A DNA stretch of 64,000 nt, taken from NCBI RefSeq assembly GCF_003732705.1, contig NZ_MOBR01000018.1:1-64000 (forward strand). The letters are read 5' to 3'. Positions 27,687 through 36,818 of the stretch are shown piece after piece. Within the stretch, counting starts at the first letter, position 1. Every line of letters starts with the position of its first letter. The stretch comes from Pseudomonas frederiksbergensis. Its GTDB lineage: Bacteria > Pseudomonadota > Gammaproteobacteria > Pseudomonadales > Pseudomonadaceae. A program made the position numbers and the translations under genes. Below the pieces are notes generated by a model. The model searched no databases. It was given only the letters and a program-made list of their open reading frames with translations, and had not been told where the DNA came from.

Positions 27687-27720
27687 AGTCACTGCCTTCT
27701 TAAGTTTGAAGGCAGTGACT
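27687..27720. terminator. Perfect 13-bp hairpin
   Basis: AGTCACTGCCTTC pairs exactly with GAAGGCAGTGACT. On the minus strand it is followed by TTCTTCCCCTTTTT, so it may terminate the small gene at 27829-28014. It also lies 40 bp beyond the FemAB-like gene. Confidence 0.65.
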
Positions 27721-27828
27721 AAGGTGTCGGATATTTGCTGTTATTGGTTGAAGTTATTGTTCATGGTTTTAGCGCTGAAATACCGGTACCGCTTTTAATA
27801 TGTTGCAGTTTTTTGTTTGTACTGCTGT

Positions 27829-28014
27829 TTAATATTTTTTGGTCCATGGGGCTGATGGTCCTTGAGGGGTGCCGATGGCCATATGGCCAAGGGTTTTGCT
27901 TTCTTTGATCGAGGTTCCGATTTTAGTGGTGACAGTCTCGGTTCCAGCGAAGGCAGTACCTTGAAAAAATCCAATGTTTAGCAAAAAGCCGAGAGCCAGA
28001 ATTTTTTTGATCAT
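27829..28014 (-). CDS. Small exported peptide
   Basis: A 61-residue protein with a clean signal peptide (MIKKILALGFLLNIGFF, then a likely AFA cleavage site at about residue 23). That leaves a mature peptide of about 38 residues rich in Thr, Lys and Gly. AGGAAACAATC upstream is a good ribosome-binding site. Base composition is lower in GC than the flanks. No family recognised; a secreted peptide or bacteriocin-like product is conceivable but unsupported. Confidence 0.6.
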   Translation of the reverse strand: MIKKILALGFLLNIGFFQGTAFAGTETVTTKIGTSIKESKTLGHMAIGTPQGPSAPWTKKY

Positions 28015-28194
28015 GATTGTTTCCTGTTATTTATCTTAAGTATTGAGCCGGCGATTCAAGGGGCGGGATGTTAACAGTGACAGTAAAGTAACGGCTAAGA
28101 GATGTTTGCTTCTGTTTGTTTGGAGTTCTTTCAAGTTATGTTTGTTTTGTAGATTGATCACTGACTGTTCTGGTGGAATACAACAGGCATGAAA

Positions 28195-28233
28195 AAACCG
28201 CCAGAGCCCCATAGTTTGGGGCTCTGGCGGTTT
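28195..28233 (-). terminator. Rho-independent terminator of the ABC exporter operon
   Basis: A 17-bp perfect stem (28195-28211 with 28217-28233), with TTTTTT following on the minus strand. It lies 35 bp past the ABC transporter stop. Confidence 0.9.
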
Positions 28234-28267
28234 GCTATGTGTCGCCTATTTCCTGTGGGAGCGGCAT

Positions 28268-30100
28268 TTAATCTATCCCGACAAACCCACCCGTCTGGTG
28301 CGCCCACAACCGCGCATACAACCCGCCATGGGCCAGCAATTCGGCGTGGGTGCCGGTTTCGGCGATCTTGCCGTTTTCCAGCACCACCAGCCGATCCATG
28401 CGGGCGATGGTCGAGAGGCGGTGGGCGATGGCGATCACAGTTTTGCCTTGCATGAGGGTTTCCAGGCTTTCCTGAATCGCCGCTTCGACTTCCGAGTCCA
28501 GCGCCGAGGTGGCTTCATCCATGATCAGGATCGGCGCGTCCTTGAGCAGCACCCGGGCGATGGCGATCCGCTGACGCTGGCCGCCTGAAAGTTTCACCCC
28601 GCGCTCACCGACGTGCGCATCAAAACCGGTGCGGCCTTCGGCGTCCGAGAGTAACGGGATGAACTCGTCGGCCCGGGCCTTGTGCACGGCTTCCCAGAGT
28701 TCGGCGTCTGTGGAGTCGGGCCGACCGTAAAGCAGGTTGTCGCGAATCGAACGGTGCAGCAGCGAGGTGTCCTGGGTGATCATGCCGATGCGTTCGCGCA
28801 GGCTTTCCTGACCGACGTCGGCGATGTTCTGGCCGTCGATGAGAATGCGCCCGCCCTCGACGTCATAGAGGCGCAACAGCAGGTTGACCAGGGTCGATTT
28901 GCCGGCACCGGACGGGCCGATCAGGCCGATTTTTTCGCCGGGTTTGATGTTCAGGTTGAGGCCGCCGATGATGCCTTTCTTCTTGCCGTAGTGGAAATCC
29001 ACCTGCTCGAAACGCACCTCGCCACGGGCTACGGCCAGCGGTTTGGCTTGATCGCGGTCGGTGACGCTGACCGGTTGCGCGATGGTGCGCAAACCGTCCT
29101 GGACCATGCCGATGTTTTCGAAGATGCCGGTCACCACCCACATGATCCAGCCGGACATGTTGACGATGCGGATCACCAGGCCCGTGGCCAGGGCAATCGC
29201 GCCCACCGAAATCAGCGACTGCGACCACAGCCACAGGGCCAGGCCGGTGGTGGTGACGATCAGCAGGCCGTTCATGCTGGTGATGGCCACGTCCATGCTG
29301 GTGACCACGCGACCAGCCATTTGCGCCTTCTCGGTTTGTTCCTTGATGGCTTCCTTGGCGTACTGCTGTTCGTAATTGGTGTGGGCGAACAGCTTCAGGG
29401 TGGTGATGTTGGTGTAGCCGTCGACGATCCGCCCCATGAGTTTGGAGCGCGCATCGGAGGATTGCACCGAGCGGTCCTTGACCCGTGGCACGAAGTAATA
29501 AAGCGCGCCGATGAAACCGGCGATCCAGGTGATCAACGGGATCATCAGGCGCCAGTCCGCTTCGGCAAACAGCACCAGGGCGCTGATCGCGTAGATCAAC
29601 ACATGCCACAGTGCGTCCACGGCTTGCACGGCGGAGTCGCGCAGGGCGTTACCGGTTTGCATGATCCGTTGGGCAATACGCCCGGCGAAGTCGTTCTGGA
29701 AGAAATTCAGGCTCTGCTTGAGCACGTAGCGGTGGTTCTGCCACAGGATCAGGCTGGTCATGCCGGGGGTCAGGGTCTGGTGCACCAGCAGGTCATGCAG
29801 GCCGAAGAAAATCGGGCGCAGGACCAGGGTGACCACCACCATCCATGTCAGCTCGAGGGCGTGGTCCTGGAAGAAATTCGGGTTCGGCGTGCCTTGGGCC
29901 AGGTCGATGATGCGGCTCAGGTAGTTGAACAGCGCGACTTCGATCAGCGAGGCGAACAGGCCGACAATCAGCAGGGCGGCGAAACTCGGCCAGACCTGCC
30001 TCAAATAATAGGTATAGAAGGGGAGAACCCGATCCGGCGGAGCCGCCGTCGGTGCATCGCGGAAGATGTCGATCAGTTTTTCAAAACGGCGATAAAGCAT
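28268..30100 (-). CDS. ABC exporter, fused permease and ATPase
   Basis: A 610-residue half-transporter. The N-terminal part is a six-TM exporter domain. The nucleotide-binding domain from about residue 360 has Walker A GLIGPSGAGKSTLVNLLLRL, signature LSGGQRQRIA, Walker B ILIMDEATSALD and H-loop AIAHRLST. It resembles the MsbA/MDR-type group; the substrate is not visible. ATG 30100 with GGAG upstream is preferred over 30175. It follows ppiA by 87 bp in a minus-strand gene row. Confidence 0.93.
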   Translation of the reverse strand: MLYRRFEKLIDIFRDAPTAAPPDRVLPFYTYYLRQVWPSFAALLIVGLFASLIEVALFNYLSRIIDLAQGTPNPNFFQDHALELTWMVVVTLVLRPIFFGLHDLLVHQTLTPGMTSLILWQNHRYVLKQSLNFFQNDFAGRIAQRIMQTGNALRDSAVQAVDALWHVLIYAISALVLFAEADWRLMIPLITWIAGFIGALYYFVPRVKDRSVQSSDARSKLMGRIVDGYTNITTLKLFAHTNYEQQYAKEAIKEQTEKAQMAGRVVTSMDVAITSMNGLLIVTTTGLALWLWSQSLISVGAIALATGLVIRIVNMSGWIMWVVTGIFENIGMVQDGLRTIAQPVSVTDRDQAKPLAVARGEVRFEQVDFHYGKKKGIIGGLNLNIKPGEKIGLIGPSGAGKSTLVNLLLRLYDVEGGRILIDGQNIADVGQESLRERIGMITQDTSLLHRSIRDNLLYGRPDSTDAELWEAVHKARADEFIPLLSDAEGRTGFDAHVGERGVKLSGGQRQRIAIARVLLKDAPILIMDEATSALDSEVEAAIQESLETLMQGKTVIAIAHRLSTIARMDRLVVLENGKIAETGTHAELLAHGGLYARLWAHQTGGFVGID

Positions 30101-30187
30101 TGGTTCTCCGCCCGCGCTGGGGCTTTCCTTTGAACACGATGAGCGGCGCCGGAAAAACCGGCGACCGCTCAACACTCCCTGTGCAGC

Positions 30188-30745
30188 TTAGTCGATGCGC
30201 TTGGCCGACTTGATGAACACAGGATCGGCGGGTACATCTTTCATGCCGCTTTTGGTGGTGGTCTGGGTGTTGACGATGACGTCCACTACGTCCATGCCTT
30301 TGACGACTTTACCGAAGACTGCATAGCCGTCACCGCTGTCGAGGAAGTCGTTGTCCTTGACGTTGATGAAGAACTGGCTGGTGGCCGAATCCGGATTGGA
30401 AGTGCGAGCCATGGACAGGGTGCCACGCACGTTATGCAGGCCGTTTTTCGATTCGTTCTTGATCGGCGCCTTGGTGTCTTTCTGCTGCATTTGTTGAGTG
30501 AAACCACCGCCCTGGACCATGAAGCCCGGGATCACACGGTGGAAAATCGTGTTGTTATAGAAGCCGCTGTCGACGTACTCAAGAAAGTTCTTGGTACTGA
30601 TCGGCGCCTTGACCGGGTCCAGTTCGATTTCGATCTGGCCATTGGTGGTCTCCAGCAGCACATGCGGTGCCTTGGCCGGCGTGGCGGCCATCAGGTTGGC
30701 GGCGAACAGTACGGAGCCGGCGACGAGGGCGATTTTTTTCAGCAT
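30188..30745 (-). CDS. ppiA: Periplasmic peptidyl-prolyl isomerase A (cyclophilin)
   Basis: A 185-residue cyclophilin with a signal peptide (residues 1-20, ending LMAA). The active site reads NTIFHRVIPGFMVQGGGF, with RGTLSMARTSNPDSATSQFF following. It catalyses cis-trans isomerisation of prolyl bonds in periplasmic proteins. The start is only 3 bp after the hydrolase stop, so the two are co-transcribed. Confidence 0.94.
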   Translation of the reverse strand: MLKKIALVAGSVLFAANLMAATPAKAPHVLLETTNGQIEIELDPVKAPISTKNFLEYVDSGFYNNTIFHRVIPGFMVQGGGFTQQMQQKDTKAPIKNESKNGLHNVRGTLSMARTSNPDSATSQFFINVKDNDFLDSGDGYAVFGKVVKGMDVVDVIVNTQTTTKSGMKDVPADPVFIKSAKRID

Positions 30746-30748
30746 GGG

Positions 30749-31552
30749 TCAGTGATCCTGAGTGGTGGTGTCGACTGCGGTGAGAAACTCGAGCAGGGTT
30801 TGGTTAAAACGTTCGGGTTGATCCAGCGGGGTGGCGTGGCGCGAATCGGCGATCACCACCAGCCGCGCATCGGGCAGCAGTTTTACATAGTCTTCTTTCG
30901 CCGAAACCGGCGTGTAATCGTGGTCGGCGCTAATGACCAGGGTTGGACAGGTGATCCGGGAAAGTCGTTCCTGAACGCCCCAGCCAACGAGCGCATCGAA
31001 GCTGGCGAGATAAGCATGTTTGTCGTTTTTTGCCCAGCGCTCGGCGATCTTTTGCCGCAAATCCGCTTGATCGGGTTTGGGAAACAGCATGCGCCCCAGG
31101 GCTTTGCCGATGGTTTCCATGTTCAACAGACGGGCCATGCACCAACGCTTGGCCAGCCACCAGTAGTCGCTGGGTTTCTGCATTTTGACTTGCGGCTGGC
31201 TGTTGACGATGCACAGGCTTTTAAGGCGCTGGGGCTGGTCCACCGCCAGTTGAAAACCAATGATGCCGCCCATGGACAGGCCCACATAATGGGTCGGACC
31301 GAGGTTCAGGTGCTCCATCAGCGCGATCAAATCAGCGCTGAACCCGGCGATGCTGTAGCGCTCGCGGGGTTTGTCCGAGCGACCGTGGCCGCGCACATCC
31401 GGGACGATCACCCGGTAGCGGGCGGCCAGCACCGGGATCTGCATTTCCCAGTCCAGGGTGCTGGAGCCCAGCCCGTGGACCAGAAGCAACGGCGTGCCGT
31501 GGCCATATTCCTCATAGTGCAGGTTGCAACCTTCATGTTCGAAATAGGCCAT
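30749..31552 (-). CDS. Alpha/beta hydrolase
   Basis: A 267-residue cytoplasmic hydrolase. The oxyanion segment is LLLVHGLGSS, the nucleophile elbow GLSMGG (Ser), the acid ISADHDYTP (Asp) and the catalytic His DSRHATPLDQP. It resembles the 3-oxoadipate enol-lactonase and esterase group, but no aromatic pathway genes are nearby, so the substrate is open. It sits 14 bp after the LysR gene and 3 bp before ppiA in one operon. Confidence 0.9.
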   Translation of the reverse strand: MAYFEHEGCNLHYEEYGHGTPLLLVHGLGSSTLDWEMQIPVLAARYRVIVPDVRGHGRSDKPRERYSIAGFSADLIALMEHLNLGPTHYVGLSMGGIIGFQLAVDQPQRLKSLCIVNSQPQVKMQKPSDYWWLAKRWCMARLLNMETIGKALGRMLFPKPDQADLRQKIAERWAKNDKHAYLASFDALVGWGVQERLSRITCPTLVISADHDYTPVSAKEDYVKLLPDARLVVIADSRHATPLDQPERFNQTLLEFLTAVDTTTQDH

Positions 31553-31566
31553 GCGTACACTCCGTG

Positions 31567-32490
31567 TCAGGCTTGTTCAGGGGCGGCGAACGGTGCATCC
31601 AGCGGCGCGGTGTCGAAAGTGCGCAGCAGTTCGATAAGGATTTGCGTGGCCGGGCCCAGGGGTTTGTCCTTGTTCGAGTACAGATAGAAACTCGGGTTGC
31701 GACTGCCGCCCTGGTCCAACGGTAGCAGCTTGAGCGTACCTTCCTTCAATTCTCGTTCAATCATGTGCCGGGGCAACCAGGCGAAACCCAGCCCGCTACT
31801 GACAAATGTTGCCGCGGTGGCCAGGCTGCCGACGGTCCAGCGTTGCTCGGCGCCGAGCCAGCCGACGTCCCGTGGCTGCTGGCGACCGGAGTCGCGGATC
31901 ACCACTTGCATCTGGGTTTCCAGGTCCTGGAAGTTGATTTCGCGGTTCAGCCGATGCAACGGGTGCTCAGGATGGGCGACGGCCACAAACTCCACGTCAC
32001 TCAATTCCGCGCCGAGGTAACCGGGAATGCTCAGGCCGGTGATCGCCAGATCAGCCACGCCTTCAAGCAGGACTTCTTCCACGCCCGACAACACTTCTTC
32101 GCGCAACCGCACCCGGCAGCCACGGCTTTGCGGCATGAACGCGGTCAAGGCGCGCACGAGGCGGGCGCTTGGGTAAGCCGCGTCGACCACCAGCCGCACT
32201 TCCGCTTCCCAGCCTTGCTCCATATGGTGGGCCAGGTCTTCCAGTTGGCTGGCTTGTTTAACCAGTTGCCGCGAGCGGCGCAACAATACGCCGCCGGCCT
32301 CGGTGAGGACCGCTTTGCGGCCATCGATGCGCAACAGTGGCACGCCGAGCTGGTCCTGCATGCGGGCCACGGTGTAACTGACCGACGATTGCGAGCGGTG
32401 CAGCGCTTCGGCGGCCTGGGCGAAACCGCCGTGGTCGACCACGGCCTGCAACGTTCGCCATTGATCAAGGGTCACGCGGGGCGCTTTCAT
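31567..32490 (-). CDS. LysR-family transcriptional regulator
   Basis: A 307-residue LysR protein. The HTH is TLDQWRTLQAVVDHGGFAQA followed by SQSSVSYTVARMQDQLGVPL. It is the first gene of a minus-strand operon with the hydrolase, ppiA and probably the ABC exporter, which is unusual because LysR genes are more often divergent from their targets. A small exported-protein gene diverges from it 49 bp away. Confidence 0.93.
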   Translation of the reverse strand: MKAPRVTLDQWRTLQAVVDHGGFAQAAEALHRSQSSVSYTVARMQDQLGVPLLRIDGRKAVLTEAGGVLLRRSRQLVKQASQLEDLAHHMEQGWEAEVRLVVDAAYPSARLVRALTAFMPQSRGCRVRLREEVLSGVEEVLLEGVADLAITGLSIPGYLGAELSDVEFVAVAHPEHPLHRLNREINFQDLETQMQVVIRDSGRQQPRDVGWLGAEQRWTVGSLATAATFVSSGLGFAWLPRHMIERELKEGTLKLLPLDQGGSRNPSFYLYSNKDKPLGPATQILIELLRTFDTAPLDAPFAAPEQA

Positions 32491-32539
32491 GATGAGCTCC
32501 TCTTGTCCTAAGCTGGCGGTCCCTATTGGAGACTGCCGA

Positions 32540-32854
32540 ATGAAAAAATTCTGTCTTGTAGTGTTGGCGATGCTGCCGCTGACTGCGTTTGCTTATCCGA
32601 TCGATGTTCAAAAACAGCTCAATGGCATGAGCATCGACTACAACGCCTACGACACGGATAACGACATCGCTTCTATCCAGGTCAACAACTACGGCTCCAC
32701 GGATGCGGTCTGCAAGGTGGTTTTCAACAACGGCCCGGAATCGCCGCGCACCCGCACAATCGAAGTACCCGCCGGCAAACACAAAAACGCCACGGCCAAA
32801 TTCACCCGCACCATTATCAAGATGCGTATAAACCTCAGCTGCACCCCGAAATGA
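32540..32854 (+). CDS. Small exported protein of unknown function
   Basis: A 104-residue protein with a signal peptide (MKKFCLVVLAMLPLTAFA). The mature part is beta-rich with two Cys (AVCKVVF and LSCTPK), probably a disulfide. Pseudomonas homologues are sometimes mislabelled '3-phosphoglycerate kinase'; nothing here supports that. ATG 32540 has GGAG 8 nt upstream. Confidence 0.8.
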   Translation: MKKFCLVVLAMLPLTAFAYPIDVQKQLNGMSIDYNAYDTDNDIASIQVNNYGSTDAVCKVVFNNGPESPRTRTIEVPAGKHKNATAKFTRTIIKMRINLSCTPK

Positions 32855-32860
32855 CATGAA

Positions 32861-32958
32861 ATCTGTAGGAGCGAGGCTTGCCCGCGAAGGCGGTGTGCCA
32901 GTCGACATCAACGTTGAATGACCCGGCCCATTCGCGGGCAAGCCTCGCTCCTACAGAT
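32861..32958. repeat. REP palindrome, family A
   Basis: ATCTGTAGGAGCGAGGCTTG and CAAGCCTCGCTCCTACAGAT in mirrored order around the usual GTCGACATCAACGTTGAATG spacer. Confidence 0.85.
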
Positions 32959-32987
32959 ACAGGGTACGCTCAGCTTATAAACGAATT

Positions 32988-33029
32988 TATCGATGCTTTA
33001 TAGCAGTTATTTGCGCTTTTTCATCGATA
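32988..33029. promoter_or_regulatory. Inverted repeat upstream of azoR
   Basis: TATCGATG (32988-32995) and CATCGATA (33022-33029) are exact inverses, 26 bp apart, 60-100 bp before the azoR start. A regulator site is possible; there is no further support. Confidence 0.35.
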
Positions 33030-33089
33030 TAACTCTGTTTAATCTCCACTCCATCGACTTACAGCATTCTCAGATGGAGCCTACATCCC

Positions 33090-33689
33090 ATGTCCCGCGT
33101 TCTGATCATCGAAAGCAGTGCCCGTCAGCAAGACTCGGTATCCCGTCAGTTGACCCAGACCTTCATCAGCCAATGGAAAGCCGCACATCCGGCGGATCAG
33201 ATCACCGTCCGTGACCTGGCCGTCAACCCGGTGCCGCACCTGGACATCAACCTGCTGGGCGGCTGGATGAAACCTGCCGAACAACGCAACGACATCGAAC
33301 AGGCTTCCCTGGACCGCTCCAACCAACTGACCGATGAATTGCTGGCCGCCGACGTGCTGGTGATGGCCGCGCCGATGTACAACTTTGCGATTCCGAGCAC
33401 CCTCAAAGCGTGGCTCGACCATGTGCTGCGTGCCGGCGTGACCTTCAAGTACACCGACACCGGCCCGCAAGGTCTGCTCAGCGGCAAGCGTGCCTACGTG
33501 CTGACCGCTCGCGGCGGGATCTACGCCGGTGGGCCGGCGGATCATCAGGAACCGTACCTGCGTCAGGTCATGGCCTTCATCGGCATCCACGACGTGACCT
33601 TCATTCACGCCGAAGGCATGAACCTGGGCGGCGACTTCCAGGAGAAGGGTCTGAACCAGGCCAACGCCAAGCTTTCCCAAGTGGCCTGA
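33090..33689 (+). CDS. azoR: FMN-dependent NADH-azoreductase
   Basis: A 199-residue flavodoxin-fold quinone/azo reductase. FMN-binding motifs are LIIESSARQQDSVSRQLT, APMYNFAIPSTLKAWLDHV and TARGGIYAGG. It reduces quinones and azo compounds by two-electron transfer from NADH and helps against thiol and quinone stress. Monocistronic, with a terminator at 33797-33835. Confidence 0.94.
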   Translation: MSRVLIIESSARQQDSVSRQLTQTFISQWKAAHPADQITVRDLAVNPVPHLDINLLGGWMKPAEQRNDIEQASLDRSNQLTDELLAADVLVMAAPMYNFAIPSTLKAWLDHVLRAGVTFKYTDTGPQGLLSGKRAYVLTARGGIYAGGPADHQEPYLRQVMAFIGIHDVTFIHAEGMNLGGDFQEKGLNQANAKLSQVA

Positions 33690-33796
33690 GGCTTTAATCG
33701 CCAGATAATCCCTTGATGTTCAAGTGACCTGGCGCAACCCTTCAAGTTTGCATGCGCATCGAACCTCCCTTTGCACTTGTTGCTCCTGAGTGCTGT

Positions 33797-33835
33797 AGCC
33801 CGATTGAACGCTTTAGCGAGATCGGGCTTTTTTTT
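33797..33835 (+). terminator. Rho-independent terminator
   Basis: AGCCCGAT pairs with ATCGGGCT around a 16-nt loop, followed by a run of eight T. Confidence 0.85.
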
Positions 33836-33863
33836 GCCCGCAATTTGATGGCTGAACACACGA

Positions 33864-33959
33864 CCTGTAGGAGCAAAGCTTGCTCGCGATAGCGGTGTGT
33901 CAGCCAACATCAATGTTGGATGTGCCGCCGCAATCGCGAGCAAGCTTTGCTCCTACAGG
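33864..33959. repeat. REP palindrome, family A
   Basis: CCTGTAGGAGCAAAGCTTGC and GCAAGCTTTGCTCCTACAGG, nearly identical to the copy at 23253-23348. Confidence 0.85.
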
Positions 33960-34025
33960 ATTTGCGTGTTCTCGCGATCGCCGACAAAACCCGCTATCGT
34001 CGCGGCCATTCAAAACGAGGCGAGC

Positions 34026-34904
34026 ATGGGCTATCTACTTTTTGTCACGCTGATCCAGGCGTTTTCCTTCAGTTTGATCGGCGAGTACCTGGCCGGGCAT
34101 GTCGACAGTTACTTCGCGGTGCTGGTGCGCGTGCTGCTGGCAGGCTTGGTGTTCATTCCGTTGACGCGCTGGCGCTCGGTGGAGCCGGCATTCATGCGCG
34201 GCATGTTGCTGATCGGCGCGTTGCAGTTCGGCGTGACCTACGTCTGCCTGTACCTGAGCTTCCGGGTGTTGACGGTGCCGGAAGTGTTGCTGTTCACCAT
34301 CCTCACCCCGCTGCACGTAACGCTAATCGAGGATGCGCTGAACCGGCGCTTCAATCCGTGGGCCCTGGTCGCGGCATTGGTGGCGGTGGCGGGCGCGGCG
34401 GTGATTCGCTACGACCGGATCAACCCGGACTTTTTCATGGGCTTCCTGCTGCTGCAACTGGCCAACTTCACCTACGCCGCCGGGCAAGTGCTTTACAAAC
34501 ATCTGGTGGCCCGTCACCCGAGTGATCTGCCGCATTACCGGCGCTTCGGCTACTTCTACCTCGGCGCACTGGCGGTGGCGTTGCCGGCGTTTCTGCTGTT
34601 CGGCAAACACAACTTCCTGCCCGAAGCGCCGCTGCAATGGGGCGTGCTGGTGTTCCTCGGCCTGGTCTCGACGGCGCTGGGCTTGTACTGGTGGAACAAA
34701 GGCGCGTGCCTGGTCAATGGCGGCACGCTGGCGGTGATGAACAACCTGCATGTACCCGTGGGGTTGCTGATCAATTTGCTGATCTGGAACCAGCATGAGG
34801 AATTGGGGCGGTTGTTCCTCGGTGGGTCGGTGATTTTGCTGGCGGTGTGGATCAGTCGGTTGGGTGTCCGGCGTGAAGTGTTGCCGTTGCGGGAACGGCC
34901 ATGA
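34026..34904 (+). CDS. EamA/DMT-family exporter
   Basis: A 292-residue ten-TM protein of the drug/metabolite transporter group (SLIGEYLAGHVDSYFAVLVR at the start; STALGLYWWNKGACLVNGGT in repeat 2). Substrate unknown. GAGG lies 5 nt before ATG 34026. It overlaps the MepB-like gene by ATGA, so the two are translationally coupled. Confidence 0.9.
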   Translation: MGYLLFVTLIQAFSFSLIGEYLAGHVDSYFAVLVRVLLAGLVFIPLTRWRSVEPAFMRGMLLIGALQFGVTYVCLYLSFRVLTVPEVLLFTILTPLHVTLIEDALNRRFNPWALVAALVAVAGAAVIRYDRINPDFFMGFLLLQLANFTYAAGQVLYKHLVARHPSDLPHYRRFGYFYLGALAVALPAFLLFGKHNFLPEAPLQWGVLVFLGLVSTALGLYWWNKGACLVNGGTLAVMNNLHVPVGLLINLLIWNQHEELGRLFLGGSVILLAVWISRLGVRREVLPLRERP

Positions 34905-35401
34905 CGGACCTGATCGCCGCCATCGAGCAGATCTACAAGCCAGCAGGCATGGCATTAACGGATAAAATTCGGGCCGAGGAGGAGAGTGCCGAATACGGCG
35001 CCTGCCGCTTCGGCCTCGATGGCCTGGCGATAGTCTTCCGTGTGGCGAAAACCACACCGACCAAGATTGGCCAGTTCGTCACGCTGTGGAAACGACCGAC
35101 ACCGACCAGCGAGATTGCACCGCTCGATACCGGCGATGGCGTCAGCTTTGTGGTGGTCAGCGTTGCTGATGCAACGCACCGCGGGCAGTTTGTATTTGAC
35201 CGGGAGGTATTGGCGGCCAAAGGGGTTATGTCGATTGGCGGTGAAGGTGGCAAGCGTGCGATTCGGGTTTATCCGCCGTGGTCCCGCCCAGTCGCCAAAC
35301 AGGCGATCAAGACGCAGCAATGGCAGCTCAAATATTTCCTCGCGATTGACCCAAGCGGAAATGCCGACCCCGTTCAGGTACGCCGATTGTTCGGAAAATA
35401 G
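34901..35401 (+). CDS. MepB-like protein
   Basis: A 166-residue protein matching the MepB family: EESAEYGACRFGLDGLAIVF, KIGQFVTLWKRP, FDREVLAAKGVMS and RPVAKQAIKTQQWQLKYFL. Staphylococcal mepB is co-transcribed with the MepA multidrug efflux pump but has no proven function. Its coupling to an exporter here is parallel but may be coincidence. Confidence 0.85.
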   Translation: MTDLIAAIEQIYKPAGMALTDKIRAEEESAEYGACRFGLDGLAIVFRVAKTTPTKIGQFVTLWKRPTPTSEIAPLDTGDGVSFVVVSVADATHRGQFVFDREVLAAKGVMSIGGEGGKRAIRVYPPWSRPVAKQAIKTQQWQLKYFLAIDPSGNADPVQVRRLFGK

Positions 35402-35410
35402 ACACTAAAA

Positions 35411-35509
35411 CCCTGTAGGAGCGAGGCTTGCCCGCGAAGGCGGAGTGTCATTCAACATTAATGTCGACTGACACTCCGCCTTCGCGGGCAAGCCTCGCTC
35501 CTACAGGGG
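35411..35509. repeat. REP palindrome, family A
   Basis: CCCTGTAGGAGCGAGGCTTG and CAAGCCTCGCTCCTACAGGG, with the inner pair AAGGCGGAGTGTCA / TGACACTCCGCCTT, between convergent genes. Confidence 0.85.
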
Positions 35510-35519
35510 ATTTGTGGGG

Positions 35520-36818
35520 TTACATGATGTGTTTTTCTGGCTCAGGAATGTGGCTCGCGCCCAACACCGCCGGCAGCAACCCGGAGCGCAAATCCCCGCC
35601 ACTCGGCTGCTGATACAAGCTCAAGCCAAACTCCGGCAGCACCGCCAGCAGGTAGTCGAAAATATCGCCCTGGATCCGCTCGTAATCGGCCCACGCGGTG
35701 GTGCGGGTGAAGCAGTAGATTTCCAGCGGGATGCCCTGGGCGGTGGTCTGCATCTGGCGGACCATGCAGGTCATGTTCGGCTGGATCTCCGGGTGGCTTT
35801 TCAAGTATGCCAATGCATAGGCGCGGAAGGTGCCGATGTTGGTCATGCGCCGGCGGTTGGCCGACATCGCCGCGACGTTGCCCTGGGCTTCGTTCCAGGC
35901 CTTGAGTTCGGCCTGCTTGCGGCCGATGTAGTCGGTCAGCAGGTGCACTTGAGACAGTTTCGACTCTTCGTCATCGCGCACAAACCGCACGCCGCTGGCG
36001 TCGATAAACAGGCTGCGCTTGATCCGGCGTCCACCGGACTGTTGCATGCCGCGCCAGTTTTTGAACGACTCGGACATCAGGCGCCAGGTCGGGATCGAGA
36101 CAATCGTCTTGTCGAAATTCTGCACCTTGACCGTGTGCAAGGTGATGTCCACCACATCACCGTCGGCTCCGACTTGCGGCATCTCGATCCAGTCACCGAC
36201 CCGCAGCATGTCGTTGCTGGTCAGTTGCACGCTGGCGACGAACGACAGCAGGGTGTCCTTGTAGACCAACAGAATCACCGCTGACATCGCGCCAAGCCCC
36301 GACAGCAGCAACAGCGGCGAGCGGTCGATCAATGTGGCAACGATGATGATCGCGCCGAGTACGTACAAGACCATTTTCGTCAGTTGCACGTAGCCTTTGA
36401 TCGAGCGGGTGCGGGCGTGTTCGGTGCGGGCGTAGATGTCCAGCAGGGCGCTGAGCAAGGCACTGGCTGCCAATAGAAGGAACAGAATGGTGAACGACAG
36501 CGCGACGTTGCCGAGGAAGATCCGGCTGGTTTTGCTCAGTTCCGGCACCAGGTACAGGCCGAATTGGATCACCAGCGACGGTGTCATTTGCGCCAGTCGA
36601 TGGAAGACCTTGTTGTGCCGTAAATCGTTGACCCAATGCAGCGCCGGTTGGCGGCCGAGCATTTTGGTCGCGTGCAGAATCAGGTAGCGCGCCACTCGTC
36701 CGAGGACCAGCGCCACCACCAGTAGCAGGATCAGCGCCAGGCTGGAATGCAGGAGCGGGTGCTGGTCGAGGGCGCCCCAAAGGTCTTGGGCATTGAGCCA
36801 GAGCTGTTTGATATCCAT
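35520..36818 (-). CDS. Mechanosensitive channel, YbdG-type MscS
   Basis: A 432-residue inner-membrane protein. Several TM helices precede the conserved pore-proximal block LIDRSPLLLLSGLGAMSAVI and LVYKDTLLSFVASVQLTSND. The beta domain has MLRVGDWIEMPQVGADGDVV and VSIPTWRLMSESFKNW, followed by GGRRIKRSLFID, all shared with E. coli YbdG (MscM). It acts as a low-conductance osmotic release valve. ATG 36818 is the likely start; no strong ribosome-binding site is visible and the frame is open to 36917. Confidence 0.92.
   Translation of the reverse strand: MDIKQLWLNAQDLWGALDQHPLLHSSLALILLLVVALVLGRVARYLILHATKMLGRQPALHWVNDLRHNKVFHRLAQMTPSLVIQFGLYLVPELSKTSRIFLGNVALSFTILFLLLAASALLSALLDIYARTEHARTRSIKGYVQLTKMVLYVLGAIIIVATLIDRSPLLLLSGLGAMSAVILLVYKDTLLSFVASVQLTSNDMLRVGDWIEMPQVGADGDVVDITLHTVKVQNFDKTIVSIPTWRLMSESFKNWRGMQQSGGRRIKRSLFIDASGVRFVRDDEESKLSQVHLLTDYIGRKQAELKAWNEAQGNVAAMSANRRRMTNIGTFRAYALAYLKSHPEIQPNMTCMVRQMQTTAQGIPLEIYCFTRTTAWADYERIQGDIFDYLLAVLPEFGLSLYQQPSGGDLRSGLLPAVLGASHIPEPEKHIM

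Larger units (their letters stand above)
33690..34025. other. Intergenic region azoR-EamA
   Basis: Holds the azoR terminator (33797-33835) and a family A REP element (33864-33959). Nothing else recognised. Confidence 0.6.

Noticed and set aside
32540..32854. 3-phosphoglycerate kinase
   Set aside because: The 104-residue exported protein has none of the kinase motifs; the name is a propagated mislabel as far as I recall.
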